This document shows positions 39,027 through 41,765 of a stretch of DNA of 41,765 nucleotides, one piece after another. The position numbers and the translations under genes are program-made. Below the pieces are notes generated by a model. It saw only the letters and a list, made by a program, of their open reading frames with translations. It had not been told where the DNA came from and did no database searches. Source of the DNA: Peptococcaceae bacterium (GTDB taxonomy: Bacteria; Bacillota; Desulfitobacteriia; Desulfitobacteriales; Desulfitobacteriaceae). The stretch spans positions 1 through 41,765 of the forward strand of contig JAITOV010000002.1 of assembly GCA_031289735.1 (NCBI GenBank). The letters are read 5' to 3'. Every line of letters begins with the position of its first letter. The stretch's first letter is position 1.

Positions 39027-40216
39027 AATCAATATTGTTTTTTGAACTCAAAAAGATATTTAGCATAAAGAAAACCGCCATTTGCGCCGGGCTTGTTCTC
39101 TTGATTTTATGTGTGACATTTTTCGGGCGGGCTATTGCAAATAATCTGTTTGCAAATTTGCCCCACATCAAGGAGCAGCTTACCTATGCTTCCGGGGAAG
39201 TGACCTCGGAGCGATTTGCTGAGGACGAAAAGAGATTTGGTGAAATTATCAATAATCCCGATAATACCCTCGATTCTGATTTTGAATCGGACAACCGAAT
39301 TTATGAAGGCATATTTGACGGCGGGGCGACACATCAAGATGTCCGTGATATGCTCGAATCAATTCTGTATATCAAAGCCATTAACGATATGCCCCATAAA
39401 ATGATTGCCACCTTATACAGAGAATTGGCTGAGCCGACAATTTCACCCGAACAAACTTTACTGATTCAGAAAAATATAGATATGCTCGCGCAAAAGGGGA
39501 ATTTGGTGATAGCCTATAACCTGTTTTACGACTATTACAACAATTTTCTCATAAACATCTTCCCCTATATTATCGGCTTTCTGATTATATTCTTCATCGC
39601 GCCGGTTTTCGCGGGGGAATACAGCGCCAAAATGGACAGTCTGATACTTTCTTCTAAAAAGGGCAAGCAGGGCGTTATCGCCGCAAAGCTGACCGCTTCT
39701 ATGTTGGCTGTAACCATCATTTACGTTTTTGTTATGGGATTTTATATCCTGCTTTGCGGTGCGGTTCTCGGATTTTCCGGTGGAGAAAGTAGTTTTTTGA
39801 CTATGTACTCTGATTTATATCAATATATGGGCTCTCCTTACAACTTGACAATGCTACAGTTTCTGCTAACCACTTTAGGGATTTCTTATGCCGCCTGTAT
39901 TGGATTTAGCATTTTCACACTGTGTGTTTCCGCAAATAGCAGTAACAATCTTGTTGTTTTCGCTATCTGCTTGATGGTCTTTCACGTTCCGCTGTTGATG
40001 ATTGCTTTCGCTGATGCCGGATTCCCGCCGATTATAAACATTGTCTATGGACGAGTAGCGCAGGTCGCGTCATTACTTGACAGATTTAACGGTTTTGTGA
40101 TTTTAGGAAACGTAGTTATGCTGAAAGAAATAGCGTTTGTGTGCTTAATTATAACTTCTGTGTTTTTTGGCTTCGGTGCGTGGCGTTCATTCAAACGACG
40201 GCAAGTAGTTAATTAG
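39023..40216 (+). CDS. ABC transporter permease (ABC-2 like)
   Basis: Overlaps ATPase gene; N-terminal TM, large extracytoplasmic region, C-terminal TM bundle. Confidence 0.85.
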   Translation: MKSILFFELKKIFSIKKTAICAGLVLLILCVTFFGRAIANNLFANLPHIKEQLTYASGEVTSERFAEDEKRFGEIINNPDNTLDSDFESDNRIYEGIFDGGATHQDVRDMLESILYIKAINDMPHKMIATLYRELAEPTISPEQTLLIQKNIDMLAQKGNLVIAYNLFYDYYNNFLINIFPYIIGFLIIFFIAPVFAGEYSAKMDSLILSSKKGKQGVIAAKLTASMLAVTIIYVFVMGFYILLCGAVLGFSGGESSFLTMYSDLYQYMGSPYNLTMLQFLLTTLGISYAACIGFSIFTLCVSANSSNNLVVFAICLMVFHVPLLMIAFADAGFPPIINIVYGRVAQVASLLDRFNGFVILGNVVMLKEIAFVCLIITSVFFGFGAWRSFKRRQVVN

Positions 40217-40352
40217 AATACGGGTGGCAGGAATGTAATGTATATAAAATAAGAATTGCCATGTGGAATGATACAATAAAAGTAGAATCGCTTGCACAAG
40301 GAAAACAGGAAGGAAAGGGCTTACGGGATGCTGTTGCACAGCGACAGAAGCT

Positions 40353-40496
40353 ATGAAAATGGACGATGTGAAAACGGTCATCTTCAGATACAGCTACTAT
40401 TACAATCTTCGCAGGATATACACGACGAACAACGGCGGCTATCCTCCAGAGGTTTACAGGCAGCTGTGGTATCAAGAGAAGGATTCAGTAAAATAA
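40353..40496 (+). pseudogene. remnant of an IS3-like transposase/integrase C-terminus
   Basis: MKMDDVKTVIFRYSYYYNLRRIYTTNNGGYPPEVYRQLWYQEKDSVK resembles the terminal segment of integrase-core transposases; no catalytic core upstream. Confidence 0.45.
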
Positions 40497-40650
40497 AACA
40501 TAAACACCTCCGATAAGAGTGCGAAAATCTATATTTATGCATAATTATAAAGTAAAATGAATAATTATGTAAGTAATTTTGTTTAACAGCTAATTTTGTA
40601 TTTGCATCAAGCAATTAGATGCGGTATAATATTTCTGCTACAAAACAAAA

Positions 40651-40698
40651 CAGAGAGTCGGGAGTTCGAATCTCTCCAGGCGCGCCTATGCATATCTT
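40651..40698 (+). repeat. right arm of the 48-bp inverted repeat: isolated 3' end of tRNA-Arg
   Basis: CAGAGAGTCGGGAGTTCGAATCTCTCCAGGCGCGCCTATGCATATCTT. Confidence 0.95.
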
Positions 40699-40703
40699 AA
40701 CAT

Positions 40704-40780
40704 GGTGGTTGTGGCGAAGTGGTTAACGCACCGGATTGTGGCTCCGGCACTCGGGGGTTCAAGTCCCCTCATCCACCCCA
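40704..40780 (+). tRNA. tRNA-His (anticodon GTG), CCA encoded
   Basis: G-1 plus GTGGTTG...CATCCAC acceptor, anticodon loop TTGTGGC, C73 and CCA; one U-U mismatch in acceptor stem. Confidence 0.95.
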
Positions 40781-40790
40781 AAATTAAAAC

Positions 40791-40829
40791 GAAAAAACCC
40801 GGATGCCATGTGGCTTTCCGGGTTTTTCT
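40791..40829 (+). terminator. terminator after tRNA-His
   Basis: AAAAACCCGGA...TCCGGGTTTTT hairpin. Confidence 0.8.
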
Positions 40830-40866
40830 TTGTTTATTCAGGCTGGCCTATACCGCTAATATACCG

Positions 40867-41763
40867 CTATTGAGTCTGTAGAGCCTTGTAATAAGCGTCT
40901 ATTTTGGCCGCTGCGTCGCGCTGCATTTCCCCGGTAACACAAGCATAGGTATCCAGAGTAAAGGCCGCTGTGTGATGACCAAGAGCCTCCTGCACCATTT
41001 TAATATTCACCCCGGATTGTAGCGCGGATATCGCGTATTGATGGCGCAGATCGTGGAAGCGTGTTTCAGGCGCGCCAAGAGTCCTGACAATCGCCTTGAA
41101 GTTTTTGTATACCGTCTCATAGCTTACATATCGCCCGATTTCGTTGGTAAACACCAAATGGTCGGGATTCGACCAGAGGGAACCGGCGGCCAGCTTCATC
41201 TCCGCTTGGCGTCGGCGCTGCTCCCTCAGCACATCTAAAACCACCGGCGGCGCCGGAATAACCCGCGCCTTGTTGCTCTTCAGCGACAACCACAGGCATT
41301 CCTTCGCCACCCGTTGGAATTGCCGATAGACGCGAATTAAAGCCCGGTCAAAGTCGACACAATCCCACGTCAGGCCGATCAGCTCACTCTCCCGCAAGCC
41401 GGTATAAAGGTCGGTCAGATACAACAGCTCATAGCTATGCCCCTTAATCGCCTGTAGGAAGTCCGGCAGAAGATCGCCCAGCGGCTTATATTCGAACTTG
41501 GTTACTTTGGGCAGCTTGCACTTATCCGCCGGGTTAACCAGCAGGTAGTCTATGTCAACCGCTTGCTTCAACGCGGAATGAATCACCCCGTGCAGATTCT
41601 TGACCGTCTTGGCGGACACTGCCGGTCGCTCTGACATTCCCTCCAGCCGCTGCCGGTATAAGGATTGCAGCATTGGAGCGGTCAGCTTTTGCAGACGGAC
41701 AGAGCCGATGTGCGGCTTGAGACTATTCTTTATATGCTGCGCGTAGCTATTGCGCGTAGAAGG
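40867..41763 (-). CDS. tyrosine site-specific integrase, N-terminus outside window
   Basis: ESELIGLTWDCVDFDRALI, HDLRHQYAISALQSGVNIKMVQEALGHHTAAFTLDTY; frame continues upstream of ATG 41673 as STRNSYAQHIKNSLKPHIGSVRLQKLTAP. Confidence 0.95.
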   Translation of the reverse strand, partial: PSTRNSYAQHIKNSLKPHIGSVRLQKLTAPMLQSLYRQRLEGMSERPAVSAKTVKNLHGVIHSALKQAVDIDYLLVNPADKCKLPKVTKFEYKPLGDLLPDFLQAIKGHSYELLYLTDLYTGLRESELIGLTWDCVDFDRALIRVYRQFQRVAKECLWLSLKSNKARVIPAPPVVLDVLREQRRRQAEMKLAAGSLWSNPDHLVFTNEIGRYVSYETVYKNFKAIVRTLGAPETRFHDLRHQYAISALQSGVNIKMVQEALGHHTAAFTLDTYACVTGEMQRDAAAKIDAYYKALQTQ

Positions 41764-41765
41764 CT

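Larger units (their letters stand above)
36474..40698. mobile_element. tRNA-Arg-associated cassette bounded by inverted tRNA-Arg 3' ends, carrying ECF sigma, membrane protein and ABC transporter
   Basis: 48-bp inverted repeats at both ends, gene remnants at both borders, no recombinase inside. Confidence 0.6.

Noticed and set aside
40209-40614. Minus-strand ORFs 40187-40381, 40209-40475 and 40384-40614
   Set aside because: No domain or SD support; they overlap the transposase-like remnant on the plus strand.
1-41765. CRISPR array or toxin-antitoxin/defence system
   Set aside because: No regularly spaced direct repeats, cas genes, restriction-modification, retron or TA signatures found by eye.

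Overview
This 41.8 kb window comes from a spore-forming Firmicute-type chromosome (spoIIR, GerMN lipoprotein, CIRCE/hrcA-grpE-dnaK-dnaJ). I do not assign a species. The left and middle parts are mostly core genes: hemW (partial), ogt, hrcA-grpE-dnaK-dnaJ-prmA-rsmE-mtaB, HIT protein, rpsU, yqeY, aroF, murI, rph and rdgB. Signalling and transport modules are interspersed: a V4R / PAS-GGDEF / hybrid kinase / FIST cluster, an MCP, and a two-component system with MacAB-like efflux. The most notable observation is an un-annotated transcription attenuator in front of aroF (DAHP synthase). It has a perfect-consensus promoter, a 41-aa leader peptide with a dense Phe/Tyr/Trp block (FSFFYWSFDFGAGYFAF), an 11-bp antiterminator pairing found by eye, and an intrinsic terminator before aroF. 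The right end (36-41.7 kb) is a tRNA-anchored accessory region. There an intact tRNA-Arg(TCT) and a second copy of its 3' end form a 48-bp inverted repeat around an ECF-sigma/membrane protein/ABC-transporter cassette with degraded genes at both borders. A tRNA-His is followed by a tyrosine integrase that runs off the window. A stand-alone HgdB-like subunit with a dedicated activase resembles double-cubane-cluster reductase systems. The activase reading frame has no canonical start codon that would include its nucleotide-binding motif.
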